Assembly (NCBI RefSeq): GCF_002127325.2
Contig: NC_035435.2
Coordinates: 108,969,938-109,033,937 of the forward strand
Length of the DNA stretch: 64,000 nt
DNA from: Helianthus annuus
Taxonomy: Eukaryota; Streptophyta; Magnoliopsida; Asterales; Asteraceae
Direction of reading: 5' to 3'
Shown here: positions 13,301 to 27,225 of the stretch, in pieces
Layout of the letters: each line of letters opens with the position of its first letter
Numbering within the stretch: the stretch's first letter is position 1
The notes under the pieces: model-generated
The model's input: the letters and a program-made list of their open reading frames with translations, nothing else
Told to the model about the DNA's origin: nothing
The model's database searches: none
Position numbers and translations under genes: made by a program

Positions 13301-15026
13301 GATCCACGAGAAGAACTATACAACCCATGACCTCGAGCTAGGCGCAGTTGTCTTTGCATTGAAGATTTGGCGACACTACCTGTATGGCACAAGGTGTACA
13401 ATCTACACTGATCACATGAGTTTACAACACATCTTTAATCAGAGAGAGCTTAATATGCGTCAACGTCGATGGGTAGAACTTCTCAACGATTACGACTGTG
13501 AGATTCGTTATCACCCAGGCAAGGCGAATGTGGTTGCTGACGCACTCAGCAGGAAGACTTACGTGCTCAGTATCCGAAACATCCAAGCCCAGCACAACCT
13601 CGAAACCCTTATTCGTGAAGCTCAACATGCTTGCTTTAACGAGCGTACATTGAAGAAAGAAAGGATCTATCACGATGGAGCTCAGTTGGTAAGCAAATTA
13701 GATGGGATATTCTATTATCTGGACCGAATTTGGATCCCTAAGCGGACCGATTTGCGAAAGATTATCATGAACGAAGCCCACAAATCCCGGTATTCTATTC
13801 ATCCCGGAGCAGACAAGATGTACCAGGATCTTCATTATAAGTACTGGTGGCCGGGTATGAAAAGGGATATCGCTCTTTACGTTGGAAGTTGTTTAACTTG
13901 CGCAAGAGTCAAGGCTGAACATCAAAGACCTTCTAGCTTACTCGAACAACCGCCGATACCTATATGGAAGTGGGAGAGTATAGCTATGGATTTCATAACA
14001 AAACTCCCGCCCACGCCATCAGGTCACGACAGTATTTGGGTCATAGTCGATCGTCTAACGAAATCAGCCCACTTTTTGTCGATACGAGAAGACTACAAGG
14101 TGGAACGACTAGCCCAAATCTACACCGACGAGATCATTCGTAATCATGGTACGCCTTGTGACATCATTTCAGATCGTGACGCTCGGTTCACTTCGCGATT
14201 GTGGGAAACGTTTCAAGCGGCCCTTGGTACGTCGCTTAATCTAAGTACTGCATTCCATCCTCAAACCGACGGACAGACTGAAAGAACGATCCGTACTCTT
14301 GAAGACATGCTCCGAGCGTGTGTCATAGATTTTGGCGGAAGTTAGAACAAGCACCTGCCATTGGTGGAATTCTCGTACAATAACAGCTATCATGCCAGCA
14401 TTCAAATGGCACCTTTCGAGGCTTTGTGTGGTAGAAGATGTCGATCGCCTATTGTGTGGCACGAGATTGGTCACTCGCAACTAACCGGTCCCGAGATTCT
14501 ACAAGAAACGACTGACAAAATCCACCAGATTCGAGACAATTTGGTAAAAGCTCGGAACAGACAGAAAAGTTACGCCGATAAAAGACGCAAGCCCCTTGAA
14601 TTTGAAGTTGGTGACTACGTACTCCTAAAGGTATCACCTTGGAAGGGTGTAGTCCGATTCGGCAAGAAAGGGAAACTAGCACCTCGATATGTTGGACCTT
14701 TTAGGATTTTGGAAAGGATCGGAAAAGTCGCCTACAGACTCGAATTACCGGAGGAACTCAGTAACGTCCACCCGACTTTCCACGTCTCTAACCTCCGAAA
14801 ATGCCTTGCTGATCATGATCTAATCGTACCGCTTGACGATCTTCAGGTCAACGAAACATTACACTTCGTGGAAAAGCCTGTCGAAATCATGGATCGCCAG
14901 ACCAAGCAACTCAGGCGCTCTCGCATCCCGATCGTGAAGGTCCGATGAGAAGGCAAACGAGGCGCGGAGTTCACTTCGGAACTCGAAAGCGACATGAAGG
15001 CCAAGTACCCGCAGTTGTTTAAATAA
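10396..15026 (+). pseudogene. Unit B gag-pol polyprotein, same lesions as unit A
   Basis: This lies exactly 8,772 bp after the unit A gene and carries every one of its lesions: protease HTGA (11767-11769), the missing C near 12384, and stops at 12522-12524, 12984-12986, 14343-14345 and 14946-14948. Private differences from A are few. I saw a Glu-to-Val change in gag near 10802 (TWVELKA), an Arg codon in RT where A has Cys, and a silent change near 14413. No full polyprotein can be made. Sharing all defects means B and A descend from one already dead copy. Confidence 0.93.
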
Positions 15027-15105
15027 ATAGATCTGAAGCATCAAATCGGTAAATCATGGTGTTGTGTAGCCTTCGAGCCTAATTTCGGGACGAAATTTCC
15101 TAAAC

Positions 15106-15114
15106 AAGGGGAGG
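15106..15114 (+). other. Polypurine tract of unit B
   Basis: AAGGGGAGG directly before LTR3, as in the other units. Confidence 0.88.
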
Positions 15115-15115
15115 C

Positions 15116-17989
15116 TGTAACACCCCGTGTTTTTGGATGTCAAAGTCAAAGTCCAAGTCAACTTTGACTTTCTTTGACTGTAGATAGTCTATTTTATGTT
15201 TTAGTTGTATTATGTGGAGTAAGTGTTGTAATCAGCAAGAATCGAAGTAATCGAATGTTTTAACGCGAACCGAATTACGACTGTGAATATTAGGAAGTAA
15301 CAATGCGATAAAGTTAATCAATCAATAATCAAGCTAATCGATTCATCAATCAAACTCGAGACTCGAATTATGCGAGTTGTGGTATTGTTATACGTGTGTG
15401 TGTGCCTTATGTGTTACTTGTGCATGTTTACTTTACGTTTGGTGTGGTATTCAAGCAAATCAATCGAAAATCAGATCGAAACTCGAAAAGCAATCGAACT
15501 CAATCGAAACCGACATCGAAACGCAACTTATAGAAGATTGTATGTTAGATATAGTGGTTGGGATTAAAAGTAATTTGACTAGGAACTCTATCGTATTCGT
15601 ATCATTGTCCATCAAAATCGAAACATCAAAAATCTTCACGAAATACTCAAAGTGTGTCACGGATCGAACAGGAGGCATCCTGATCGAACAGGCCAGCCGA
15701 TCGGCTAGCATCTTGCCAGCTGATCGAGCAGCCCACTCGATCGGAGCTCCTGGCCGATCGGCTGCCACTTTCCTCTTTTGGAAGCCTATAAATAGGGCTG
15801 TCCTTGTCTTCATTTCCGCTTTTGGAAAGTTCTGACCGGCCAGCTCCTATTCTTCATCTTTTCTTAGATTTCTCTCAATCCCGGTAAGTTTTAACTCTAA
15901 TTCTTGTACGTTCTTGATCATTACTTGATTCTACACCTTTCTATCTTTCAAAACTTGGATTCTAACCGTGAAATCACCAAGATCTAAGTGTTCTTGGGTG
16001 ATGTCATCATAGTGTTCTTGAAGAACATCATGTTTTGGCCTCATTCAACTATGAATGGCTTAGATCTAACCGATTTCCACATAAACAAGTTAAGATCTAT
16101 CAAAGATCTAAACATCCACATGTTGTGAAGAATTGAAAGAAGGAATCCCAACTTTCTTTCAACTCTTTTACACTCAATGCCTTCAAACCGCTAGAAACGG
16201 AGCTTGAACCGGCTAACTAATCATTTTAACAAGTTAAAAGGTTCAAGATTCGGATTCTATCTATGAGGTTCACCGACGATGGGTTAAACTCTAAGCCGAC
16301 GTTCCGAACCGCCCAACGGACGGACCTGGGTGATTCCTGTCCGGGCCGGAGAGACGGGTAAGAACGAAGGTATCATAGTTCAACTCGTTATCAAACTACC
16401 TCGATAAAATGACAAGTAACCAAACGACCAAGTGTTAGATGAAAGGCCGACCAGGTCAGACCTAGTGGCCGAACAGCTAGGCTGATCGAATAGCCCAGCC
16501 GATCGGACATACCAGTCGATCGACCGGGCCAGCCGATCGGCTAGCACATGGCGTCTCACTTTTCCAAACTTTTGAGGTATAGTATTGACGAAGTAGTGTT
16601 CGATCGAATATGTCACTCGATTGGTGAACATTACTGTAAGGATCATGAGATACTATACTTCAACACTTAATCGTTTTCCAACTCGTTGGTAGTAGGGAAT
16701 GCCAGCCGATCGAACAGACTGTTCGACCGAGTGACATTCAATTGAGGACTAATTCTAAAGTTCCTAGCCAATCGAGTGAGCTAGCCGACCGAGTGAGCTA
16801 GCCGATCGAACGAACTGTTCGATCGATCGACTTAAAAGGTAGGAACACTTCAGTGTTCTCAAATGCTGCAACGAAAACTTGAAAAGTTCAAATCCTCAAA
16901 CACAAACACACCAGCGGAAGAAACAATCCACTCGAATGGCCCAGCCGATCGAGCCTACCGGCCGAATCGAACAGGATTGTCCAACCTGACATACCAGCCG
17001 ACCGAACAGCCCGTTCGATCGAACCTACCGTTCGATCGACCAGCCCATTCGATCCATCCACACTTGTTTACTTTTCCGCGTTACTAATTGTTGTGCTATC
17101 AAACTATTCAGGCTAATCTTACTCTCAGCGCTCCCTTCAATCCACAATCAATCACTGTGAGTATACTCGATCCCTTTTTGCTTTTAGCACTTTTGGGTGT
17201 TACATACGTTACCTATCAAAACACAATCAAACACAAACTATTTGAACGCTAACCAATTGCATGTGCTACTTGACTAAATGAATGCTGTTTATTATGTTTA
17301 CACGTGGAGTGCTATCTACCTGCCTTAGCAACGTAGTACTATACTTTGGACTCAGCACCCGTTCACACGGGGGTTGTTAAGGACAATTACTTGCATGGAT
17401 TACGGTGGTAATCATGTATTGCAAACCGTCTCGGACGGTCAACCCGCAGTCGTTGGTATCGATGGTCCCATGTCGATAATTAACATGCATCGTTTTCCTC
17501 TGTGTACGTGCCTGGTTATGCGTAAACTATTCGAATTCTATATGCTATTATCAAACTTGTGTGCTCACCTCTACATTTTATGTATTGACTTTATTTTAAC
17601 GTATGTGACAGGTAATTAGGATGCTTACTTGCTAGGAAAGCGAGGCTTGAATAAGTTTCTAGAAGCCCCCAACAAATAGTTGACTGCCAAGAACAAGCGT
17701 CTAAGGCATAGTTGTCTGTAGATCTTGTCCACTGGCATTACAGCCAGGAAGTCAACAGAATAGGGGTCTAGAAGCAGATAAACAATTGCTGTAATAGTAT
17801 TCGAATCTGAGTTGTCGGAACAGAATTACTTGTTTAGTTGTTATCTGTAATAATATGTTTGTTTATTAGGGATACGGTATGGGACGTATCTTTAACTGAA
17901 TTATATAAATAGTTGTTATGGAAACTTCTGAACAATTGTTTCGCTCAGTGCCGCGCCCCGATGATTCCGCCATCGGTTGGGGTGTGACA
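15116..17989 (+). repeat. LTR3, shared by units B and C
   Basis: This 2,874-bp LTR is nearly identical to LTR2. Private changes seen include GATGAAAGG near 16439, CAGCGGAAG near 16915 and CCAACCTGAC near 16986. It has the same TATA box position and GATCG clusters. Confidence 0.96.
15787..15794 (+). promoter_or_regulatory. TATA box of LTR3
   Basis: TATAAATA, at the position equivalent to the LTR2 TATA box. Confidence 0.68.
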
Positions 17990-17992
17990 GAT

Positions 17993-18004
17993 TGGTATCA
18001 GAGC
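17993..18004 (+). other. Primer binding site of unit C
   Basis: TGGTATCAGAGC, 3 bases after the end of LTR3. Confidence 0.9.
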
Positions 18005-19167
18005 CATAACTATAGGGAATTAGGTTGGACACGACCTAGTCTGGGTCGCTGTCTTAGAGACCTAGACTATAGTTAGGAACCATCAGACCCAGTTTATGTG
18101 CCTTGTTCTGCAATTCTTCACTAGCACTGCACTCAAATTTTCAACCAAGGTAAGGCGATTCAGTCAGGAATAGGTGTGAAAGCCGCAAACTCCTGACCAA
18201 ACTGCCTGACTTATGCTGATTCTATTCGTTTATTCATGCTTATCTCATTATTTACACCAATAAACAAGGGAGATTATGCCAAATCAGGAGTGAAATCCAT
18301 ATTTTGATGAGTAACCTCCTTTATTTTATTAAAAACAAGGGAGAAATTGCTAAGCCAAGGGGTGAAACCCTGACCTTGGCAGTTTGTTCTGGATTTTATT
18401 CATCTCACCAAGGCTTCGACGGACTCCAACGACCTGAACTCACGAGTATGACCTAGGGAACGCGTGTATAATACCCAAGAATCGAGGCAAAAACACGACC
18501 CCTAGAGTCGAAAGTGATGACAAGCCTACTGCGAATAGTCGAGTTACCTTGGGTAGTCGATGTCTAGTAGCCGCAGACAATCTATCTCTCGATTTTATGT
18601 GTTTCGATTCTGAGAACCGCAACCGCGTACTCTGATGACTCGTTGATTTTTTTTATGTGTTCATATGTGCCTTCTCTGTTTTGTGATTATGTCTTGGGAT
18701 GTTATTCGATTTCGCTATCATATCAATCAACACACACGACTCACATTTGCTGTTCTATCTTAAATCGACACCCAGTTATCGCAAATATAGACGGTATCAT
18801 ACTATGTTATGCTATACGACTAAGTTAGACTATACTATACGGTGCTATTCGATACGATATTCGAACGACACGCGCACTTTGAAGGATAGGTTTCTGTTTT
18901 CTGACTACTTCAGTGATTAAGTGCCTAGGTATTTATGTGTTTCTGTGTTTGTGCTCTAGGTACTTATGTGCTTATGTGCTTCTCTGCTTCTGTGATTCTG
19001 TGCTCTGTGTACTTCTGTGTTCTATGATTATGTGTATCTGTGATTATGTGCCTATATGTTGCGAAATATGTGTTTCGACGTGATTCTAAGCTTTAGATAA
19101 TAGTAGACGTGTGAGGTGAGATTCGATTCTGTTGTGTTGAGTCTCGTGACGATGTCTGTTGCAGACC

Positions 19168-22100
19168 ATGTCGTCATCCGGACACCGAACCCCACTTACC
19201 CGCCAGGAAAAGAGGGACAGACGTCTCGCTGCTATCATCTCCAAGCAAGTGGCGAAAGCCGTAAGTGAGGTGTATGAAAATGCCAGCAAAACGTCTGAAG
19301 AATCCCGAGCTGAAAACCCTAAGGATTCAAGCAAGGCTGCTTTCAGCTTCAAGCAGTTCAAAGCATGCGGACCAAAAGAGTTCACTGGCGAAGATGGTCC
19401 TACAGCCATGTTTCACTGGTTCGACTCAGTCGAAGTCACTCTGCGCCAGAGCGGATGTCCTAAGCATCTCCGCACTCTCAATGCTACAGGCTTCTTCCAG
19501 TCCCGTGCTATAGACTGGTGGACGGCCGAACGAAACAAGCGCGGAAATGATGCAGCTTACGAGCTAACATGGGAGGAGTTGAAGGCAATCATGATCGACG
19601 AATTCTGCCCTCCTCATGAACGCCAAAAGCTGGAGGACGAATCCTGGGGAATTAAGCAGAAGGATGGAGACAACGCTGCTCTCACTGCTCGCTTCAAGCA
19701 GCTTAGCATCATCTGTCCTGATCAAGTCAAGACCTCAGATCAAGCCATCAAGAAGTACATTCGAGCTCTACCCGACTGTGTAGCCGACTTTGTTCACGCC
19801 GCCAAGCCAGCAACGATCGAAGAAACCTACCTGCTAGCCACTGAGATCAATGATAAGCGAGTAAAGTCTGGTTTTTGGGATAAGCCAACCAAGTCTCTGC
19901 ATCAAGCCACCGCAGCACCCACCGACACCACCTCTGCTCAATCCTCAAGGTCCTCAAGAAGGAAGAAGAAGAACAACAGCTCCAGCAACAAGAATTGTGC
20001 TGTGACAACTACTGCTGCTCCTCTCCAAGCTGTACCAGCTCAACAACAGCAGCACCCTCGCTTAGCTCCAGTGATCAATGCACCGCCACCAAAGCGTGCA
20101 TACACAAGCCCTCACCCACTCTGCCCGACATGCTCTTATCATCATCCAGTGGGTTTAGCTCGTCGTTTTTGCACTCACTGCAACCTGTACGGCCATTTCA
20201 CTGTGAACTGTCGCTATGGTCCCAGTCAAGCCCCAGTTCAAGCTACTGTCAACCAAGCTCTACTCCCCGCCCCTCAAGGCCAACGAGCAGCTCCAGCACC
20301 TGCAGTCAATACTCGAGTCTGCTTTGCATGTGGTGACCCTAACCACTTTGCAAACAGGTGCCCGAACAGGGTGGTTAAGCAGGAGCCCCAACAGCAACAG
20401 CAACAACAGCAGCCTCAGCAACAGCAGCAAGCAGCCCATGCCCGAACCTTCAACATCAATGCCCGCCAGGCTCAGGCGGATAACAACGTGGTTAATGGTA
20501 CGTTCCTTGTGAATGGTATTTATGCATCATGTTTGTTTCATACTGGAGCCGATAACTGCTTTGTGTCGTTTGAATTCGAGAAGCTCCTTAGTCGTAAGCG
20601 CTCATATCTGTCCTCGTCATTCGAAGTCGAAGTCGCTACGGGAAGAACTATTGTCGTTAACTCTGTACTCCGTGATTGTACTCTCGAACTCAACAATCAC
20701 ATTTTCCCAATCGACCTTATTCCAATGCAACTCGGAAGATTTGATGTCATAATAGGCATGGACTTTCTTCGCGAAAACCATGCCGAAGTTGTATGCTTCG
20801 AGAAGATGATCCGATTCTCACTCGCGAATGGTGATTTATTGTGTGTGTACGGTGAAACAGCGTCGAAGGGTCTCAAGCTTATGTCGTGTATTCAAGCCAG
20901 CAAGTATCTCCGCAAGGAATACCGAGCCTTCTTGGCCAACATCGTAGTAGCAGAGAAGGGAAAGAAAAAGAAAGTTGAAGTCAAAGACGTTCCAGTGGTT
21001 CGTGAATTTCCTCAGGTATTTCCTGACGATCTTCCCGGACTACCACCAAGTCGTGATATCAACTTCCGCATCGACCTCATTCCTGGAGCTAACCCCGTTG
21101 CCAAAGCTCCTTATCGACTCACTCCATCCGAAATGCGGGAACTCTCGAACCAACTCAGGAACTACTCGAAAAAGGCTTTATTCGCCCGAGCACCTCTCCT
21201 TGGGGCGCGCCAATCCTTTTTGTCAAAAAGAAGGATGGGTCGTTCCGAATGTGCATCGATTATCGGGAATTGAATAAGCTAACTATCAAGAACTGATACC
21301 CCTTGCCTCGAATTGACGATTTGTTTGATCAGCTACAAGGTGCAGCATGCTTCTCTAAGATCGATCTACGTTCAGGATATCATCAGCTACGGATTCAAGA
21401 GGAAGACATTCCTAAAACCGCTTTCCGAACCCGTTATGGCCATTACGAATTTGTAGTTATGCCCTTTGCTCTAACCAACGCACCCGCGGTTTTTATGGAT
21501 CTGATGAATCGCGTGTGTAAGCCTTATCTTGACCGTTTCGTCATCGTGTTCATCGACGATGTCTTGATTTATTCCAAATCGAAAGCCGCACACGCGCAAC
21601 ATCTACGTTTGGTTCTCGAGTTACTTCAGGGGAACCAACTCTATGCCAAGTTCTCCAAGTGCGAATTCTGGTTGGAGGAGGTTCAGTTTCTGGGTCACAT
21701 CGTGAATAGTCAAGGTATCCATGTCGATCCTGCGAAGATTGAAGCCGTCAAAAGCTGAATTACGCCTAAGAACCCGTCAGAAGTTCGTTCTTTTCTCGGA
21801 CTAGCGGGCTATTATCGACGATTCATTGAAGGATTCTCCAAGATCGCTGTGCCGCTTACCGCTATTACTCATAAGGACAAGCCTTTTGTGTGGGGAAACG
21901 CACAAGAGACTGCCTTCCAAACCCTAAAGCATATGCTGTGCAACGCTCCGATTCTTACGCTGCCCGACGGAAGCGACAACTTCATTGTCTACTGTGATGC
22001 TTCTAACCTTGGTCTCGGCTGTGTCCTCATGCAGCGAGACAAGGTTATAGCCTACGCATGTCGTCAGCTCAAGATCCACGAGAAGAACTATACAACCCAT

Positions 22101-23798
22101 GACCTCGAGCTAGGCGCAGTTGTCTTTGCATTGAAGATTTGGCGACACTACCTGTATGGCACAAGGTGTACAATCTACACTGATCACATGAGTTTACAAC
22201 ACATCTTTAATCAGAGAGAGCTTAATATGCGTCAACGTCGATGGGTAGAACTTCTCAACGATTACGACTGTGAGATTCGTTATCACCCAGGCAAGGCGAA
22301 TGTGGTTGCTGACGCACTCAGCAGGAAGACTTACGTGCTCAGTATCCGAAACATCCAAGCCCAGCACAACCTCGAAACCCTTATTCGTGAAGCTCAACAT
22401 GCTTGCTTTAACGAGCGTACATTGAAGAAAGAAAGGATCTATCACGATGGAGCTCAGTTGGTAAGCAAATTAGATGGGATATTCTATTATCTGGACCGAA
22501 TTTGGATCCCTAAGCGGACCGATTTGCGAAAGATTATCATGAACGAAGCCCACAAATCCCGGTATTCTATTCATCCCGGAGCAGACAAGATGTACCAGGA
22601 TCTTCATTATAAGTACTGGTGGCCGGGTATGAAAAGGGATATCGCTCTTTACGTTGGAAGTTGTTTAACTTGCGCAAGAGTCAAGGCTGAACATCAAAGA
22701 CCTTCTAGCTTACTCGAACAACCGCCGATACCTATATGGAAGTGGGAGAGTATAGCTATGGATTTCATAACAAAACTCCCGCCCACGCCATCAGGTCACG
22801 ACAGTATTTGGGTCATAGTCGATCGTCTAACGAAATCAGCCCACTTTTTGTCGATACGAGAAGACTACAAGGTGGAACGACTAGCCCAAATCTACACCGA
22901 CGAGATCATTCGTAATCATGGTACGCCTTGTGACATCATTTCAGATCGTGACGCTCGGTTCACTTCGCGATTGTGGGAAACGTTTCAAGCGGCCCTTGGT
23001 ACGTCGCTTAATCTAAGTACTGCATTCCATCCTCAAACCGACGGACAGACTGAAAGAACGATCCGTACTCTTGAAGACATGCTCCGAGCGTGTGTCATAG
23101 ATTTTGGCGGAAGTTAGAACAAGCACCTGCCATTGGTGGAATTCTCGTACAATAACAGCTATCATGCCAGCATTCAAATGGCACCTTTCGAGGCTTTGTG
23201 TGGTAGAAGATGTCGATCGCCTATTGTGTGGCACGAGATTGGTCACTCGCAATTAACCGGTCCCGAGATTCTACAAGAAACGACTGACAAAATCCACCAG
23301 ATTCGAGACAATTTGGTAAAAGCTCGGAACAGACAGAAAAGTTACGCCGATAAAAGACGCAAGCCCCTTGAATTTGAAGTTGGTGACTACGTACTCCTAA
23401 AGGTATCACCTTGGAAGGGTGTAGTCCGATTCGGCAAGAAAGGGAAACTAGCACCTCGATATGTTGGACCTTTTAGGATTTTGGAAAGGATCGGAAAAGT
23501 CGCCTACAGACTCGAATTACCGGAGGAACTCAGTAACGTCCACCCGACTTTCCACGTCTCTAACCTCCGAAAATGCCTTGCTGATCATGATCTAATCGTA
23601 CCGCTTGACGATCTTCAGGTCAACAAAACATTACACTTCGTGGAAAAGCCTGTCGAAATCATGGATCGCCAGACCAAGCAACTCAGGCGCTCTCGCATCC
23701 CGATCGTGAAGGTCCGATGAGAAGTCAAACGAGGCGCGGAGTTCACTTCGGAACTCGAAAGCGACATGAAGGCCAAGTACCCGCAGTTGTTTAAATAA
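19168..23798 (+). pseudogene. Unit C gag-pol polyprotein, same lesions as units A and B
   Basis: It sits another exact 8,772 bp on and repeats the A/B lesions: protease HTGA (20539-20541), the missing C near 21156, and stops at 21294-21296, 21756-21758, 23115-23117 and 23718-23720. Private changes are a silent C-to-T near 19995 in gag, a Glu-to-Lys change near 23624 in the region before the chromodomain (VNKTLHF), and a Gly codon change just after the last stop (near 23725). Domain order and RNaseH and integrase motifs are as in unit A. Non-functional. Confidence 0.93.
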
Positions 23799-23877
23799 AT
23801 AGATCTGAAGCATCAAATCGGTAAATCATGGTGTTGTGTAGCCTTCGAGCCTAATTTCGGGACGAAATTTCCTAAAC

Positions 23878-23886
23878 AAGGGGAGG
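23878..23886 (+). other. Polypurine tract of unit C
   Basis: AAGGGGAGG directly before LTR4. Confidence 0.88.
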
Positions 23887-23887
23887 C

Positions 23888-26762
23888 TGTAACACCCCGT
23901 GTTTTTGGATGTCAAAGTCAAAGTCCAAGTCAACTTTGACTTTCTTTGACTGTAGATAGTCTATTTTATGTTTTAGTTGTATTATGTGGAGTAAGTGTTG
24001 TAATCAGCAAGAATCGAAGTAATCGAATGTTTTAACGCGAACCGAATTACGACTGTGAATATTAGGAAGTAACAATGCGATAAAGTTAATCAATCAATAA
24101 TCAAGCTAATCGATTCATCAATCAAACTCGAGACTCGAATTATGCGAATTGTGGTATTGTTATACGTGTGTGTGTGCCTTATGTGTTACTTGTGCATGTT
24201 TACTTTACGTTTGGTGTGGTATTCAAGCAAATCAATCGAAAATCAGATCGAAACTCGAAAAGCAATCGAACTCAATCGAAACTGACATCGAAACGCAACT
24301 TATAGAAGATTGTATGTTAGATATAGTGGTTGGGATTAAAAGTAATTTGACTAGGAACTCTATCGTATTCGTATCATTGTCCATCAAAATCGAAACATCA
24401 AAAATCTTCACGAAATACTCAAAGTGTGTCACGGATCGAACAGGAGGCATCCTGATCGAACAGGCCAGCCGATCGGCTAGCATCTTGCCAGCTGATCGAG
24501 CAGCCCACTCGATCGGAGCTCCTGGCCGATCGGCTGCCACTTTCCTCTTTTGGAAGCCTATAAATAGGGTTGTCCTTGTCTTCATTTCCGCTTTTGGAAA
24601 GTTCTGACCGGCCAGCTCCTATTCTTCATCTTTTCTTAGATTTCTCTCAATCCCGGTAAGTTTTAACTCTAATTCTTGTACGTTCTTGATCATTACTTGA
24701 TTCTACACCTTTCTATCTTTCAAAACTTGGATTCTAACCGTGAAATCACCAAGATCTAAGTGTTCTTGGGTGATGTCATCATAGTGTTCTTGAAGAACAT
24801 CATGTTTTGGCCTCATTCAACTATGAATGGCTTAGATCTAACCGATTTCCACATAAACAAGTTAAGATCTATCAAAGATCTAAACATCCACATGTTGTGA
24901 AGAATTGAAAGAAGGAATCCCAACTTTCTTTCAACTCTTTTACACTCAATGCCTTCAAATCGCTAGAAACGGAGCTTGAACCGGCTAACTAATCATTTTA
25001 ACAAGTTAAAAGGTTCAAGATTCGGATTCTATCTATGAGGTTCACCGACGATGGGTTAAACTCTAAGCCGACGTTCCGAACCGCCCAACGGACGGACCTG
25101 GGTGATTCCTGTCCGGGCCGGAGAGACGGGTAAGAACGAAGGTATCATAGTTCAACTCGTTATCAAACTACCTCGATAAAATGACAAGTAACCAAACGAC
25201 CAAGTGTTAGACGAAAGGCCGACCAGGTCAGACCTAGTGGCCGAACAGCTAGGCTGATCGAACAGCCCAGCCGATCGGACATACCAGCCGATCGACCGGG
25301 CCAGCCGATCGGCTAGCACATGGCGTCTCACTTTTCCAAACTTTTGAGGTATAGTATTGACGAAGTAGTGTTCGATCGAATATGTCACTCGATTGGTGAA
25401 CATTACTGTAAGGATCATGAGATACTATACTTCAACACTTAATCGTTTTCCAACTCGTTGGTAGCAGGGAATGCCAGCCGATCGAACAGACTGTTCGACC
25501 GAGTGACATTCAATTGAGGACTAATTCTAAAGTTCCTAGCCAATCGAGTGAGCTAGCCGATCGAGTGAGCTAGCCGATCGAACGAACTGTTCGATCGATC
25601 GACTTAAAAGGTAGGAACACTTCAGTGTTCTCAAATGCTGCAACGAAAACTTGAAAAGTTCAAATCCTCAAACACAAACACACCAGAGGAAGAAACAATC
25701 CACTCGAATGGCCCAGCCGATCGAGCCTACCGGCCGAATCGAACAGGATTGTCCAACCGGACATACCAGCCGACCGAACAGCCCGTTCGATCGAACCTAC
25801 CGTTCGATCGACCAGCCCATTCGATCCATCCACACTTGTTTACTTTTCCGCGTTACTAATTGTTGTGCTATCAAACTATTCAGGCTAATCTTACTCTCAG
25901 CGCTCCCTTCAATCCACAATCAATCACTGTGAGTATACTCGATCCCTTTTTGCTTTTAGCACTTTTGGGTGTTACATACGTTACCTATCAAAACACAATC
26001 AAACACAAACTATTTGAACGCTAACCAATTGCATGTGCTACTTGACTAAATGAATGCTGTTTATTATGTTTACACGTGGAGTGCTATCTACCTGCCTTAG
26101 CAACGTAGTACTATACTTTGGACTCAGCACCCGTTCACACGGGGGTTGTTAAGGACAATTACTTGCATGGATTACGGTGGTAATCATGTATTGCGAACCG
26201 TCTCGGACGGTCAACCCGCAGTCGTTGGTATCGATGGTCCCATGTCGATAATTAACATGCATCGTTTTCCTCTGTGTACGTGCCTGGTTATGCGTAAACT
26301 ATTCGAATTCTATATGCTATTATCAAACTTGTGTGCTCACCTCTACATTTTATGTATTGACTTTATTTTAACGTATGTGACAGGTAATTAGGATGCTTAC
26401 TTGGTAGGAAAGCGAGGCTTGAATAAGTTTCTAGAAGCCCCCAACAAATAGTTGTCTGCTAAGAACAAGCGTCTAAGGCATAGTTGTCTGTAGATCTTGT
26501 CCACTGGCATTACAGCCAGGAAGTCAACAGAATAGGGGTCTAGAAGCAGATAAACAATTGCTGTAATAATATTTGAATCTGAGTTGTCGGAACAGAATTA
26601 CTTGTTTAGTTGTTATCTGTAATAATATGTTTGTTTATTCGGGATACGGTATGGGACGTATCTTTAACTGAATTATATAAATAGTTGTTATGGAAACTTC
26701 TGAACAATCTGTTTCGTTCAGTGCCGCGCCCCGATGATTCCGCCATCGGTTGGGGTGTGACA
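23888..26762 (+). repeat. LTR4, shared by units C and D
   Basis: This LTR is 2,875 bp, one base longer than the others because of a small indel near 26708. At many diagnostic sites it matches LTR5 rather than LTR2/LTR3, for example TTGCGAACC near 26195, GTTGTCTGC near 26451 and TTCGGGATAC near 26638. At others it matches LTR2/LTR3. It is therefore an intermediate type, as expected for the original 5' LTR of unit D or for a recombinant LTR. Confidence 0.95.
24559..24566 (+). promoter_or_regulatory. TATA box of LTR4
   Basis: TATAAATA, at the position equivalent to the LTR2 TATA box. Confidence 0.68.
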
Positions 26763-26765
26763 GAT

Positions 26766-26777
26766 TGGTATCAGAGC
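26766..26777 (+). other. Primer binding site of unit D
   Basis: TGGTATCAGAGC, 3 bases after the end of LTR4. Confidence 0.9.
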
Positions 26778-27225
26778 CATAACTATAGGGAATTAGGTTG
26801 GACACGACCTAGTCCGGGTCGCTGTCTTAGAGACCTAGACTATAGTTAGGAACCATCAGACCCAGTTTATGTGCCTTGTTCTGCAATTCTTCACTAGCAC
26901 TGCACTCAAATTTTCAACCAAGGTAAGGCGATTCAGTCAGGAATAGGTGTGAAAGCCGCAAACTCCTGACCAAACTTCCTGGCTTATGCTGATTCTATTC
27001 GTTTATTCATGCTTATCTCATTATTTACACCAACAAACAAGGGAGATTATGCCAAATCAGGAGTGAAATCCATATTTTGATGAGTAACCTCCTTTATTTT
27101 ATTAAAAACAAGGGAGAAATTGCTAAGCCAAGGGGTGAAACCCTGACCTTGGCAGTTTGTTCTGGATTTTATTCATCTCACCAAGGCTTCGACGGACTCC
27201 AACGACCTGAACTCACGAGTATGAC

